Assembly: GCF_001486585.1 (NCBI RefSeq) | Contig: NZ_LN909045.1 | Span: 667,368 to 731,367 of the forward strand | Length of the DNA: 64,000 nucleotides | Reading direction: 5' to 3' | Source of the DNA: Paenibacillus senegalimassiliensis | GTDB taxonomy: Bacteria > Bacillota > Bacilli > Paenibacillales > Paenibacillaceae | In this document: one piece after another, positions 27,658 through 36,212 of the stretch | Layout: every line of letters starts with the position of its first letter | How positions within the stretch are numbered: position 1 is the first letter of the stretch | Translations under genes and position numbers: made by a program | The notes under the pieces: model-generated | The model's input: only the letters and a program-made list of their open reading frames with translations | Databases searched by the model: none | What the model was told of the DNA's origin: nothing

Positions 27658-28545
27658 TTAGTCGCCGATTTTTTGGCCAATCCAGCCTTCATACAGCTTT
27701 ACCACGGAGGAGAGGTCTTCCTCACCGTAGCCTTGTGTCTGTCCAGCCTGGAACAGGCTGCGGGCCAGACTGAGCATGGGAGAAGGAATATCAGAGCCGT
27801 CTGTCAGTGCCGAAGCAAGCTTCAAGTCCTTAAGCATCAATGCCAGAGAGAATTGATTGGTAAAATCATGCTCAATAATTTTGCGACCCTTCAGCTCAGC
27901 GGCTTTACTCCCTGCGGAGCCAAGCTGGACAAGCTCAAGGAACAGATCGGGCGGAAGCCCCGATTTGGCAGCAATGGCGAAGCCCTCAGCCAACGCCAGA
28001 TTGTTGATGCCAACAATGGTATTATGTGCCAGCTTGGCTACAGATCCGCTGCCGTTTTCGCCCATATGCAGCACCTTTTTCCCCATAGTTTCGAACAGAT
28101 CCATCACACTTGCGAGTACCTCTGCTGAGCCACCTACCATGAACAACAGTGTGCCATCAATTGCTGCTGGCGAGCTTCCGGTCACAGGAGCATCAAGGAA
28201 GGCACCGTCAAGCGCTGTTACGTCTGCTGCCAGCTTCTTGACCAATGCCGGGGATATTGTAGAGCAGTCGATCACCGTGGTTCCCGGGCGCATGCCGGCC
28301 AGTACTCCATCCGGCCCTTCATATACGGCGGCGATGGAGGCATCATTACTTACCATGGTAATAATTACATCGGCGCCTGCAGCCGCCTCACGGGGAGTAG
28401 CGGCAAGGGAAGCGCCTTGCGAGGCAAGAGCAGCGGCTTTGGACGCTGTCCGATTATATACGGTTACCGGGTAACCTTGCTTCAGGAGATTTGCAGCCAT
28501 AGGGGCACCCATCGTACCCAGACCGATAAATCCGATCTTTTTCAA
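27658..28545 (-). CDS. NAD(P)-dependent beta-hydroxyacid dehydrogenase (HIBADH family)
   Basis: Cytosolic oxidoreductase of the 3-hydroxyisobutyrate / tartronate-semialdehyde reductase family, 295 aa. The Rossmann motif GFIGLGTMGAPMAANLL starts at residue 4, the substrate block DAPVTGSSPAAIDGTL is near 120, and the catalytic Lys lies in GSVAKLAHN near 170. The exact substrate cannot be set from sequence. It appears to be a single gene with its own terminator. Confidence 0.9.
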   Translation of the reverse strand: MKKIGFIGLGTMGAPMAANLLKQGYPVTVYNRTASKAAALASQGASLAATPREAAAGADVIITMVSNDASIAAVYEGPDGVLAGMRPGTTVIDCSTISPALVKKLAADVTALDGAFLDAPVTGSSPAAIDGTLLFMVGGSAEVLASVMDLFETMGKKVLHMGENGSGSVAKLAHNTIVGINNLALAEGFAIAAKSGLPPDLFLELVQLGSAGSKAAELKGRKIIEHDFTNQFSLALMLKDLKLASALTDGSDIPSPMLSLARSLFQAGQTQGYGEEDLSSVVKLYEGWIGQKIGD

Positions 28546-28669
28546 GTCTAGTCACCTTCTTCTTAAGAATTGAACATCACTTAATTATTTTACCATGCTT
28601 GGCCAAAAGGTGTATATTGTACCCTTGTCTTCATGCCTATTTTACAGTATCCTAGGTTTAAGTTGTTTG

Positions 28670-28683
28670 AGAGGTTGTTCAAA
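28670..28683. repeat. Possible MITE-end remnant
   Basis: AGAGGTTGTTCAAA is identical to the outer end of the MITE-like element at 39743-39922. No second end is nearby, so it is either a decayed copy or a chance match. Confidence 0.3.
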
Positions 28684-28776
28684 TCGGGCTTAATTCTTCC
28701 AGTTATTGGCGTTTGGATGTGACCTCTTCAAGGATGGGTCAGTGAGATATTAAATAGACGGAGGAGAGTTTCAGCA

Positions 28777-30132
28777 ATGTCCAAAAAAGTGACGTTTGAC
28801 TACAGCAAAGCTTTGCAATTTGTCGGACAGCATGAGATTGATTATTTGGCTGAGCCGATTCGCACAGCTCACGAGCAGTTACATAAAGGTACGGGTGCAG
28901 GTTCCGATTATTTAGGTTGGATTAACCTGCCGACCGAATACGATAAAGAAGAGTTCGCTCGCATTCAGAAGGCGGCGGCCAAGATTCAGAGTGATTCCGA
29001 AGTGCTGATCGTGATTGGCATCGGCGGCTCTTATCTGGGCGCTCGCGCGGCGATTGAGTCCTTGTCCCACTCGTTCTACAATTTGTTGCCCAAGGACAAG
29101 CGCAAGACACCGGAAATTTATTTCGCAGGTAACAACATCAGTTCTACCTATGTCAATCATTTGCTAGACTTAATTGAAGGCAAGGACTTCTCCGTGAACG
29201 TCATCTCCAAATCGGGGACCACCACAGAGCCAGCGATTGCATTCCGTATTTTCCGCGCAGAACTTGAGAAGAAATATGGCAAGGAAGAAGCACGCAAGCG
29301 TATTTATGCGACAACGGACCGCGCCAAGGGAGCACTCAAGAAGTTGTCTGATGAAGAAGGTTATGAGACCTTTGTGATTCCTGATGATGTTGGCGGTCGT
29401 TATTCCGTGCTTACTGCCGTAGGCTTGTTGCCAATCGCTACAGCAGGAATCAGCATCGAGGAAATGATGAAGGGCGCTGCCGATGCGGCGCAGGAATTCA
29501 GCAATCCTAACTTGGCGGAGAACGTCAGCTATCAATACGCTGCTGTACGGAACGCTTTGTATCGTAAAGGCAAAGCTACGGAAATTCTCGTGAACTATGA
29601 ACCATCCCTGCACTATGTCTCCGAATGGTGGAAGCAACTCTTCGGCGAAAGTGAAGGCAAGGATTACAAAGGGATTTATCCGGCATCGGTGGACTTCTCC
29701 ACAGACTTGCACTCCATGGGGCAGTTCATTCAAGAGGGGAACCGGAATATTTTCGAAACCGTTATTCAAGTAAGCGAAGTACCAAGCCATATTACGATTG
29801 AATCTGATCCTGCCGATCTGGACGGACTTAATTTCTTGGCCGGCGAAACGATGGATTTCGTTAATAAGAAGGCATTCCAAGGTACGTTACTCGCGCATAC
29901 GGACGGACAGGTTCCTAACCTGATCGTTAATGTGCCGGATATGACGCCATATTCCTTTGGTTATCTCGTTTATTTCTTTGAGAAGGCCTGTGGTATCAGC
30001 GGCTATCTGATGGGTGTCAATCCATTTGATCAACCGGGCGTTGAAGCTTACAAGAAGAATATGTTTGCCTTGCTGGGCAAACCGGGTTATGAGAAGGAAA
30101 AGGCTGAATTAGAAGCCAGACTTTCCGAATAA
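28777..30132 (+). CDS. pgi: Glucose-6-phosphate isomerase
   Basis: Interconverts glucose-6-phosphate and fructose-6-phosphate in glycolysis and gluconeogenesis. 451 aa, the length of the Bacillus enzyme. [12 protein letters not shown], the [10 protein letters not shown] sugar-phosphate loop, [12 protein letters not shown], the GQFIQEGNR region and [11 protein letters not shown] are all recognisable. GGAGGAGA precedes the ATG. The 230-bp upstream region shows no clear consensus promoter. Confidence 0.97.
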   Translation: MSKKVTFDYSKALQFVGQHEIDYLAEPIRTAHEQLHKGTGAGSDYLGWINLPTEYDKEEFARIQKAAAKIQSDSEVLIVIGIGGSYLGARAAIESLSHSFYNLLPKDKRKTPEIYFAGNNISSTYVNHLLDLIEGKDFSVNVISKSGTTTEPAIAFRIFRAELEKKYGKEEARKRIYATTDRAKGALKKLSDEEGYETFVIPDDVGGRYSVLTAVGLLPIATAGISIEEMMKGAADAAQEFSNPNLAENVSYQYAAVRNALYRKGKATEILVNYEPSLHYVSEWWKQLFGESEGKDYKGIYPASVDFSTDLHSMGQFIQEGNRNIFETVIQVSEVPSHITIESDPADLDGLNFLAGETMDFVNKKAFQGTLLAHTDGQVPNLIVNVPDMTPYSFGYLVYFFEKACGISGYLMGVNPFDQPGVEAYKKNMFALLGKPGYEKEKAELEARLSE

Positions 30133-30254
30133 ATTCGCTCATTGTAAGTCGCATAATGGCTTTAGATGACTAGGACATCAGCGCCAGGAAGCAGTTCGCC
30201 GGAGATTTTGCGGAGGGGCTGCTTCTTGGCACATTCATAAGGATGGGTTTTTAT

Positions 30255-30887
30255 ATGCTGGAGAAGTACAAGACGGTTCGACAGGCCGGCGAGAAGGAAA
30301 TTGTAATTAAAAAGTCGAGGTTTATCGGATACGTCAAACCGGTAGAAAACGAAGCTGATGCCATCCTCTTCATTGAGGAGATCAAGAAGAAGCATTGGAA
30401 TGCGACGCATAACTGTTCAGCCTATATGATCGGCGAGCGGGATGAGATTCAGAAGCAGTCCGATGATGGGGAGCCTAGCGGTACCGCAGGCAAGCCTATT
30501 CTGGAAGTCATCAAGAATCAAGGATTAAAGAATGTAGCTATCGTGGTCACCCGTTATTTTGGTGGAATCATGCTGGGTGCAGGAGGATTGATTCGTGCTT
30601 ACACGGACGGAGCCGTCGCGGCAATTGAGGCGGGCGAGGCCGTTACGAAGGTGCTTCATCAGGAAGTATATGTAGAGCTGGATTATACTTGGCTGGGCAA
30701 GGTGGAGAATGAATTGCGAAGCCGGAGCATCCGTACTGGAGAGACGATGTTCACGGAGAAGGTAACATTGTGCTGTCTGCCTTTCCATCAAGAAACGAAG
30801 GCCTTTATCGATTGGATGACTGATCTGACCGGAGGGCAGGCTGTGATGACGGAAGGTGACAAGGTTTACTTTATTGAAGGGGAATAA
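30255..30887 (+). CDS. YigZ/IMPACT family protein (YvyE-like)
   Basis: Protein of the YigZ/IMPACT family (B. subtilis YvyE), 210 aa from the ATG at 30255. The conserved core KKSRFIGYVKPV, WNATHNCSAY, DDGEPSGTAGKPIL and VTRYFGGIMLGAGGLIRAY is intact and is followed by the C-terminal DUF1949 ferredoxin-like domain. The cellular role is poorly defined. An ATG at 30243 is in frame but sits directly on the AAGG site. The stop overlaps the following TetR gene (TAATG), suggesting translational coupling. Confidence 0.92.
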   Translation: MLEKYKTVRQAGEKEIVIKKSRFIGYVKPVENEADAILFIEEIKKKHWNATHNCSAYMIGERDEIQKQSDDGEPSGTAGKPILEVIKNQGLKNVAIVVTRYFGGIMLGAGGLIRAYTDGAVAAIEAGEAVTKVLHQEVYVELDYTWLGKVENELRSRSIRTGETMFTEKVTLCCLPFHQETKAFIDWMTDLTGGQAVMTEGDKVYFIEGE

Positions 30888-31489
30888 TGCCTATGGCAAG
30901 AAGAGCAGTAGATCAGGAGTTGTCGAGAGAAAGAATCATGGAAGCAGCAAGGCACCTGTTTATTACCAAGGGCTATCGTGGCATTTCCATGAGAAGCATC
31001 GGTCAGCATTTGGGATACAGTCACGGCTCGCTTTATTATCACTTCAAGGAAAAGGCCGAATTATTTTACGCCATCGTGGTAAAAGACTTTGAGTCGTTGA
31101 CCCACCTGTGTCAGCAGGTAACCAAACGTACGCCAGCCGAAGGTCTCACCAAGGCTGAGCAACTGATGTTGGAATTCATTAAGTATGGCTTGGAGCATCC
31201 GCACCAATACGAAATCATGTTTATGCTGAGAGACGAGGAAATTCTAGCTTATTGTCGCAACGAGCAGACGAAGTGCTTCAACATGTTTGAGTCGATTGTC
31301 CGCAGCTTTTTGCAAGAGGAGCGGCATCCGCTGGAGAGTAATCCTTCTCTGCCATTAAGTATGTTTTTAGGGATGCACGGATTTATCTCCTATTACATTC
31401 AAGATCGGCTTACTTTTGAAGAGATTAAGCCGGCTGCTGTTGCTCATGTGAAAATGTTAAGCCACAGCACTTACCGTTTAACGTCATAA
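30887..31489 (+). CDS. TetR/AcrR family transcriptional regulator
   Basis: 200-aa one-component regulator. The N-terminal TetR helix-turn-helix (RIMEAARHLFITKGYRGISM, then SIGQHLGYSHGSLYYHFKEK) covers residues about 15-62, followed by a helical ligand-binding and dimerisation domain. Either ATG 30887 or ATG 30893 may be used; GAAGGGG suits both. The target is unknown. It overlaps the YigZ gene by one base, and the next gene starts after a terminator. Confidence 0.9.
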   Translation: MPMARRAVDQELSRERIMEAARHLFITKGYRGISMRSIGQHLGYSHGSLYYHFKEKAELFYAIVVKDFESLTHLCQQVTKRTPAEGLTKAEQLMLEFIKYGLEHPHQYEIMFMLRDEEILAYCRNEQTKCFNMFESIVRSFLQEERHPLESNPSLPLSMFLGMHGFISYYIQDRLTFEEIKPAAVAHVKMLSHSTYRLTS

Positions 31490-31563
31490 GGCGTTTTTGT
31501 TTTAGCTTCGCACTTTATTGGATTACATTAGCATAGCAGTAGCACTGTGTTACATTAATTGAC

Positions 31564-31618
31564 AAAACCATCTGACACGGCAGGATAGATCCCGTGCTCA
31601 CCTGGTTTTATTTTTTTA
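31564..31618 (+). terminator. Intrinsic terminator after the TetR gene
   Basis: AAAACCA/TGGTTTT outer arms with inner CACGG/CCGTG pairing, followed by a T-rich tail. Confidence 0.7.
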
Positions 31619-31624
31619 TGAGCG

Positions 31625-31651
31625 TTGACGGGATGGCAGCGGTTTGATAAT
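31625..31651 (+). promoter_or_regulatory. Candidate promoter for the cysA-like gene
   Basis: TTGACG and GATAAT (5 of 6 each) with a short 15-bp spacer, about 90 bp before the start codon. Confidence 0.35.
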
Positions 31652-31743
31652 CTATCTGTAACATAAAATATAGTAAATTCATCGGAATATTGTTAGTTAA
31701 TGATCTGAAATGAATCTATTTGTCGAAGGGATGTGTTGCCCGC

Positions 31744-32808
31744 ATGCATGTAGAGGTGCAGAATCTGGACAAACATTTTGGTAGCTTCCACGCGGTGAAG
31801 AACGTGAGCTTTGCTATTGAGAAGGGGAAGCTGATCGGGCTGCTTGGTCCAAGCGGCGGCGGGAAAACCTCGATTCTACGCATGTTGGCTGGCTTGGAGC
31901 AGCCGGATGACGGAGAAATTGTATTCCATGGACAGCGGGTGAATGATCTGGCTCCGCAGGCGCGGGGCATCGGCTTTGTCTTCCAGAGCTATGCCTTGTT
32001 CAAGCATATGACTGTGTTCGATAATATTGCCTTTGGCCTCCAAGTGAAGAAGGTAGGCAAGGCACAAATTCGAGAGCGTGTGACGGAACTGGTGGAGTTA
32101 ACCGGACTTAGCGGATTTGAAGGTCGATACCCGCACCAATTGTCTGGTGGACAACGGCAACGGGTTGCTTTTGCCCGCGCCTTGGCTCCAGAACCACAGT
32201 TGCTCCTGCTGGATGAACCCTTTGCTGCAGTAGACGCGAAGATCCGTCAAGAGCTACGATCCTGGTTGCGAAATCTTATCGAACGGGTGGGCATTACTTC
32301 CATCTTTGTGACCCACGATCAGGATGAGGCCATCGAGGTGGCTGATGAAATTATGATTATTAACCAAGGACGTTTGGAGCAAAAGGGTACGCCTTGGGAT
32401 ATCTACAAGGAACCGGCTACTCCGTTCGTAGCTTCGTTTATTGGCCAATCAACACTGGTGGAGCGAGCGGTAACTCTCAAGGGCTTCGAGGAAGAAGGCG
32501 GGGGAGTGGAGACCAAGGCATTGATTCGCCCTGAATACATTGAAGTTGGCCCTGAGCATGAATTTACCTTGTTGTCTGCTACCTCACCGGGCATAGTCAA
32601 GCATTTGCACTTTCGCGGCAGTGAATGGCTGGTAGAGGTTGAGGTGGACGGACAGACATTGACTACCTTCCGATCTCTGGAAAAGGAGAATTTGAAGCCG
32701 GGTCAAGAGGTTCGGGTGCTGGTGCACCGTGCCTATCTGTATAATGAAGAACGAAATTGGGTGCTGGAGAATCCGTTGAAGCGTGATCCACTGAGTGTTA
32801 TCATCTAA
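31744..32808 (+). CDS. Sulfate/thiosulfate-type ABC transporter ATP-binding protein (CysA-like)
   Basis: ATPase of the CysA/PotA (CUT1-like) group, 354 aa from ATG 31744. Walker A GPSGGGKTS, Q-loop FVFQSYALFKHM, signature LSGGQRQRVAFARALA, Walker B LLLLDEPFAAVD and H-loop VTHDQDEAIEVAD are intact, and a C-terminal TOBE-like regulatory domain (about 240-354) follows. The FQSYALFKHMTVFDNIAFGL context is characteristic of CysA. No permease or binding-protein gene is adjacent, so its membrane partner must be encoded elsewhere. The TTG at 31720 is a less likely start. Confidence 0.85.
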   Translation: MHVEVQNLDKHFGSFHAVKNVSFAIEKGKLIGLLGPSGGGKTSILRMLAGLEQPDDGEIVFHGQRVNDLAPQARGIGFVFQSYALFKHMTVFDNIAFGLQVKKVGKAQIRERVTELVELTGLSGFEGRYPHQLSGGQRQRVAFARALAPEPQLLLLDEPFAAVDAKIRQELRSWLRNLIERVGITSIFVTHDQDEAIEVADEIMIINQGRLEQKGTPWDIYKEPATPFVASFIGQSTLVERAVTLKGFEEEGGGVETKALIRPEYIEVGPEHEFTLLSATSPGIVKHLHFRGSEWLVEVEVDGQTLTTFRSLEKENLKPGQEVRVLVHRAYLYNEERNWVLENPLKRDPLSVII

Positions 32809-32835
32809 AGTGATAACTTGAGGGAGGACTCCTGA

Positions 32836-33612
32836 ATGGATCAGCTTGTTTTTATAGGCACCGGGGACGCGATGGGAGTTCCGAGAGTGTATTGCGATTG
32901 CAAGGTATGTATGGAAGCTCGAAGCACCGGCTTAAACCGGCGATATCGCTCCTCCGTAGCGGTTGAAGGAGAGGACGGGGCTTTCCTCATCGATTGCGGC
33001 CCGGACTGGCGAAGTGGCATGGAGCTTCGAGGTCAGCGATTTGCCGAGCATATTCTCGTTACCCATGCCCACTTTGACCATATTGGTGGATTGCCCGAAT
33101 GGGCAGATGCTTGCCGCTGGCTGGGCCGACGAGGACAGCTATATGCGCCGGCTGAAGTGATGGATACGATCATCAGGCAGTATCCATGGCTGCCCGGCAA
33201 TTTGGATATGCATTCACTGAATGAGCAGGGCTGTCAGTTGGCAGGCTGGGACATTCGTGGATGGAAGGTATTTCATGGCAAGAATGGCTACTCCTATGCT
33301 TATCGGTTGGAGAAACGGGGATATGTCTGGGCATATTGCTCCGATTCCATTGCATTGCCTGAGGAACAAAGGAAGCCGCTCCATCATCTCGATTTATTAG
33401 TGCTGGGAACGAGCTTTTATCACGAGCAAGCGGAATTTGCGACTCGTTCCGTTTATGATGTAATAGAAGCGCTGAAATTACTGCATGAGGTTCGTCCGGC
33501 ACGAGCCTTGTTTACGCATATGTCTCATGATATCGACCTCCGCCACAATTACGGACTGCCGGATGGTTCGGGATTTGCTGTGAACGGGCTAACCATCCCG
33601 CTGCACGATTAA
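32836..33612 (+). CDS. MBL-fold metallo-hydrolase (PhnP-like)
   Basis: 258-aa metallo-beta-lactamase-fold hydrolase resembling PhnP (cyclic ribose-phosphate phosphodiesterase). The GTGDAMGVPRVYCDCKVC opening with clustered Cys, the metal motif THAHFDHIGG, SDSIALP and FTHMSHDIDL are all typical. No phn genes are nearby, so the substrate may differ from that of PhnP. GAGGGAGGA precedes the ATG. Confidence 0.85.
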   Translation: MDQLVFIGTGDAMGVPRVYCDCKVCMEARSTGLNRRYRSSVAVEGEDGAFLIDCGPDWRSGMELRGQRFAEHILVTHAHFDHIGGLPEWADACRWLGRRGQLYAPAEVMDTIIRQYPWLPGNLDMHSLNEQGCQLAGWDIRGWKVFHGKNGYSYAYRLEKRGYVWAYCSDSIALPEEQRKPLHHLDLLVLGTSFYHEQAEFATRSVYDVIEALKLLHEVRPARALFTHMSHDIDLRHNYGLPDGSGFAVNGLTIPLHD

Positions 33613-33640
33613 TTTTCCGCTGTGCAGTTATTGAAGAGGA

Positions 33641-33690
33641 TCAAACCTATCCAGAGTCATCAGTGAACTGATGGCTCTGGATAGGTTTGA
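33641..33690. other. 50-nt near-perfect inverted repeat
   Basis: Two 24-nt arms (beginning TCAAACCTATCCAGAG) are separated by GA, with one G-T mismatch between them. No T-run follows on either strand, so it is not a standard intrinsic terminator. It lies between the MBL gene and the sigma factor gene. Confidence 0.7.
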
Positions 33691-33731
33691 AGGCAGCTAG
33701 AAGAGCGTATCCTTTGCCACAAGTTCTTCGT

Positions 33732-33744
33732 TTACATAATGTAA
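33732..33744. promoter_or_regulatory. Palindrome upstream of the ECF sigma gene
   Basis: TTACATAATGTAA is a perfect 13-nt dyad overlapping a weak -10-like CATAAT, 57 bp before the start codon. It is a possible operator. Confidence 0.35.
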
Positions 33745-33800
33745 GACCAAAAATGCATATATGCAGGAGCAATAAGGAACCAGCAAAGGGGGGCCCCAAT

Positions 33801-34601
33801 ATGGCCTTTGTGAAGTCCGGTAATCAGGCTAACTATACGCTGGAACAAAATATTGAAGGCGTGTTGCCGAGCCTGCTGGGTTCTCTGTACGCTTATTGCC
33901 TGTCCATGACGGGTTCAACTTGGGAGGCGGAGGATCTGGTTCAGGATACCTGCGTAAAGGCTTTAGCTTCTTCGGCAATGCGGACACCCGGTACGAAGCA
34001 GGAAATGAACTGGGAGGCATATATGATCCGGATTGCACGCAATACGTGGATTGACACGCTGCGGAAGCAAGAGAGGCTGGCTTCCAAGTTAGATAGCATG
34101 AAGCCGTTGATGCAGGAGTTTACAGAGGAAGAGAGCCTTGAGGAGATGGAGTCTGCTGTTCAAATCCTCATCGATGAGCTGCCGCCATGGCAGCGAGCAA
34201 TATATGTATTACGTGATTTAATGGGTTATTCGACGGCAGAGACTGCGGAGATGCTGGATACATCGCAAGGAGCGGTCAAAGCCGCCTTGAATCGTGCCCG
34301 TTCTGCCCTGAGTCGCGTCAGACGCAGTCAGCAGGAACCGGGGGTTGAAGAGGCGAGCGTTGCAGGTGGAGATTCACAAGATACGGAGCAGTTGCGAAAC
34401 TATTTAATGGCTTTTCGCAGCGGAGACACTGCGCGTCTGATTGAACTGTGCCTGAACTGCACCGATGATCCAATGGCCGTGGCAGGAACCATCATCCAGC
34501 AGTCTTTGCCGTCCCAATCGATGCAGCCAATGATGTATGGGTATTCCTCCTACTCAAGCATGTCCTATGGAGGAGGAAATTCGGTCATCATGGTTGCCTA
34601 A
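33801..34601 (+). CDS. ECF-type RNA polymerase sigma factor with an unusual tail
   Basis: 266-aa sigma-70 family protein of ECF type. Region 2 (AEDLVQDTCVKAL through IRIARNTWIDTLRKQ) and region 4 (LPPWQRAIYVLRDLMGYST, AETAEMLDTSQGAVKAALNRARSAL) are clear within residues 30-175. About 90 further residues follow, ending in a Ser/Tyr/Met/Gly-rich tail. The ATG at 33801 is chosen because AAAGGGGGG precedes it; the longer frame starts inside an inverted repeat. No anti-sigma gene is adjacent. The ClpP gene follows 18 bp later. Confidence 0.9.
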   Translation: MAFVKSGNQANYTLEQNIEGVLPSLLGSLYAYCLSMTGSTWEAEDLVQDTCVKALASSAMRTPGTKQEMNWEAYMIRIARNTWIDTLRKQERLASKLDSMKPLMQEFTEEESLEEMESAVQILIDELPPWQRAIYVLRDLMGYSTAETAEMLDTSQGAVKAALNRARSALSRVRRSQQEPGVEEASVAGGDSQDTEQLRNYLMAFRSGDTARLIELCLNCTDDPMAVAGTIIQQSLPSQSMQPMMYGYSSYSSMSYGGGNSVIMVA

Positions 34602-34619
34602 TTAAGGGAGGCAAAATGA

Positions 34620-35204
34620 ATGAACCACGTACCTTATGTCGTTGAACAAACAGCTCGCGGCGAGCGGAGCTATGATATTTATTCACGTTTGCTGAAAGAT
34701 CGAATCATCATGGTGTCGGGGGAAATTGAGGATCAGATGGCAAATGCCATCGTGGCGCAACTATTGTTTCTGACTGCCGAGGACCCGGAGAAGGATATCC
34801 AGATGTATATTAACAGTCCTGGTGGTTCCGTAACCGCCGGGTTCTCCATCTATGACACGATGCAATTTGTGCAACCGGACATTTCAACGATTTGCACAGG
34901 CATGGCGGCGAGTTTCGGCACGATCCTGCTGGTTGGTGGAAGCAAAGGGAAACGGCTCGCTTTGCCAAACAGTGAAATTATGATTCATCAACCTCATGGG
35001 GGGACGCGGGGGCAGGCATCGGATATGCTGATTCACGCCAATCGTATTATTCAGCATCGCCAGCGGCTCAATAAGTTGCTAGCTGACCATACGGGACAGC
35101 CGCTAGAGCGAATCGAGAGGGATTCGGATCGAGACTATTTCCTCACCGCAGAGGAAGCGGTAGAGTATGGCCTGGTGGATAAAGTTATATCTGCTGCTAA
35201 ATGA
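34620..35204 (+). CDS. clpP: ATP-dependent Clp protease proteolytic subunit (ClpP paralogue)
   Basis: Serine peptidase subunit, 194 aa, that would assemble into tetradecamers working with Clp ATPases. The catalytic Ser lies in GMAASFG, His in IMIHQPHGG and Asp in [27 protein letters not shown] is also present. GMAASFG in place of the usual GMAASMG, and some other changes, suggest a secondary ClpP rather than the main housekeeping copy. GGAGG precedes ATG 34620; an ATG 4 nt upstream is out of frame. It is probably co-transcribed with the ECF sigma factor. Confidence 0.93.
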   Translation: MNHVPYVVEQTARGERSYDIYSRLLKDRIIMVSGEIEDQMANAIVAQLLFLTAEDPEKDIQMYINSPGGSVTAGFSIYDTMQFVQPDISTICTGMAASFGTILLVGGSKGKRLALPNSEIMIHQPHGGTRGQASDMLIHANRIIQHRQRLNKLLADHTGQPLERIERDSDRDYFLTAEEAVEYGLVDKVISAAK

Positions 35205-35295
35205 ACAGTTGCATGAGGGAGAGTGATTCAGCAAATCCTGCATGAGTTCCCCCCACAAACGATGCTCAGTAGGGCGGGGGAGGTTCCTCAAATCA

Positions 35296-35340
35296 GAAAC
35301 AGCCTTGGCAGCGAGTTAACTCACTGCTCAAGGCTGTTTC
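35296..35340. terminator. Bidirectional hairpin between clpP and the HAD gene
   Basis: GAAACAGCCTTG and CAAGGCTGTTTC arms, with short T-rich tails on both strands, lie between convergent genes. Confidence 0.6.
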
Positions 35341-35370
35341 TTGCTCTTGGACAATATAAGTCGTTACCTA

Positions 35371-36171
35371 TTACTCCGCATTCAGTACGAACTTGTCAAT
35401 TACATGCTTCACGCCATCCTCGTTGTTGCTCAGAGTGACATAATCGGCGATGTCCTTGAGTGCGGGAATTGCATTGGCCATAGCAACGCCTAGACCGGCG
35501 GCTTCCAGCATTTCATGGTCATTCCACGAATCACCGATCGCAATGGTTTGTGAGAGATCGCAGCCAAAGTGGCCAGCCAGGAATTTCAGCGCATGGCCCT
35601 TGGTGCCTTCATGGTGCATAATCTCCAGGAAGTTTGGCTTGGATTTGGTCACATGTACGCCGTCTCCCAGTATCTCACGAATTTCTGGAGCAATCTGGTC
35701 CAGATAATCCGGCTCGTCGATGATGAGCATCTTAGGCGTTGGCTGGGCAACCAGCTTGGAGAAATCCGGCTCCACATAATAAGCCGTCCCGTTAAGGGTG
35801 GTGTAGTCGATCAGCTTCTGATTCTCCTCGCGGGCATATAGCTTGTCATCAATATAGGTTTGCAGATGAAGATTTTTCTGAATACAGTATTCAAACAACT
35901 TGTGGGCGGCATCCTGCGGCATATAGCGTTCATACAGCACTTTCTCATCCAGCAAATTCTTGACCAGGGCTCCCTGGTAGGTAATAATCGGCACGTTAAG
36001 GCCAGTTTGGCGAGCGATGGCCTGTGCTGAAGCATAGGCGCGGCCCGTCGCCAGGGTAACGACGACGCCTTGGGCAACTGCTTGCTCAAGAGCCTGCTGC
36101 GTGGCAGGAGTCACCTCTCGGTTGTCGTTAATCAGCGTGTCGTCGATATCGATGGCAATCAGTTTGTACAA
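35371..36171 (-). CDS. Cof-type HAD-IIB family hydrolase
   Basis: 266-aa phosphatase of the Cof/YidA HAD subfamily. Motif I is IAIDIDDTL, motif II is TLATGRAYA, the motif III Lys is in GTKGHALKFLAGHF, and motif IV is IAIGDSWNDHEMLEAAGLGVAMANA. Substrates of this group are usually sugar phosphates or flavin phosphates; none can be assigned here. The TTG at 36171 is chosen because AAAGGGAGAGAG is well placed before it and the HAD motif starts right after. Confidence 0.9.
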   Translation of the reverse strand: MYKLIAIDIDDTLINDNREVTPATQQALEQAVAQGVVVTLATGRAYASAQAIARQTGLNVPIITYQGALVKNLLDEKVLYERYMPQDAAHKLFEYCIQKNLHLQTYIDDKLYAREENQKLIDYTTLNGTAYYVEPDFSKLVAQPTPKMLIIDEPDYLDQIAPEIREILGDGVHVTKSKPNFLEIMHHEGTKGHALKFLAGHFGCDLSQTIAIGDSWNDHEMLEAAGLGVAMANAIPALKDIADYVTLSNNEDGVKHVIDKFVLNAE

Positions 36172-36212
36172 TGTTCTCTCTCCCTTTTTATCTAGCTTGT
36201 GAGCCAATATGA

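Noticed and set aside
27857-28474. 205-codon plus-strand open frame
   Set aside because: Antisense to the beta-hydroxyacid dehydrogenase; Ser/Ala/Pro-rich translation typical of a shadow frame.
29170-29880. 236-codon minus-strand open frame
   Set aside because: Antisense to pgi, with low-quality composition and no recognisable domain.
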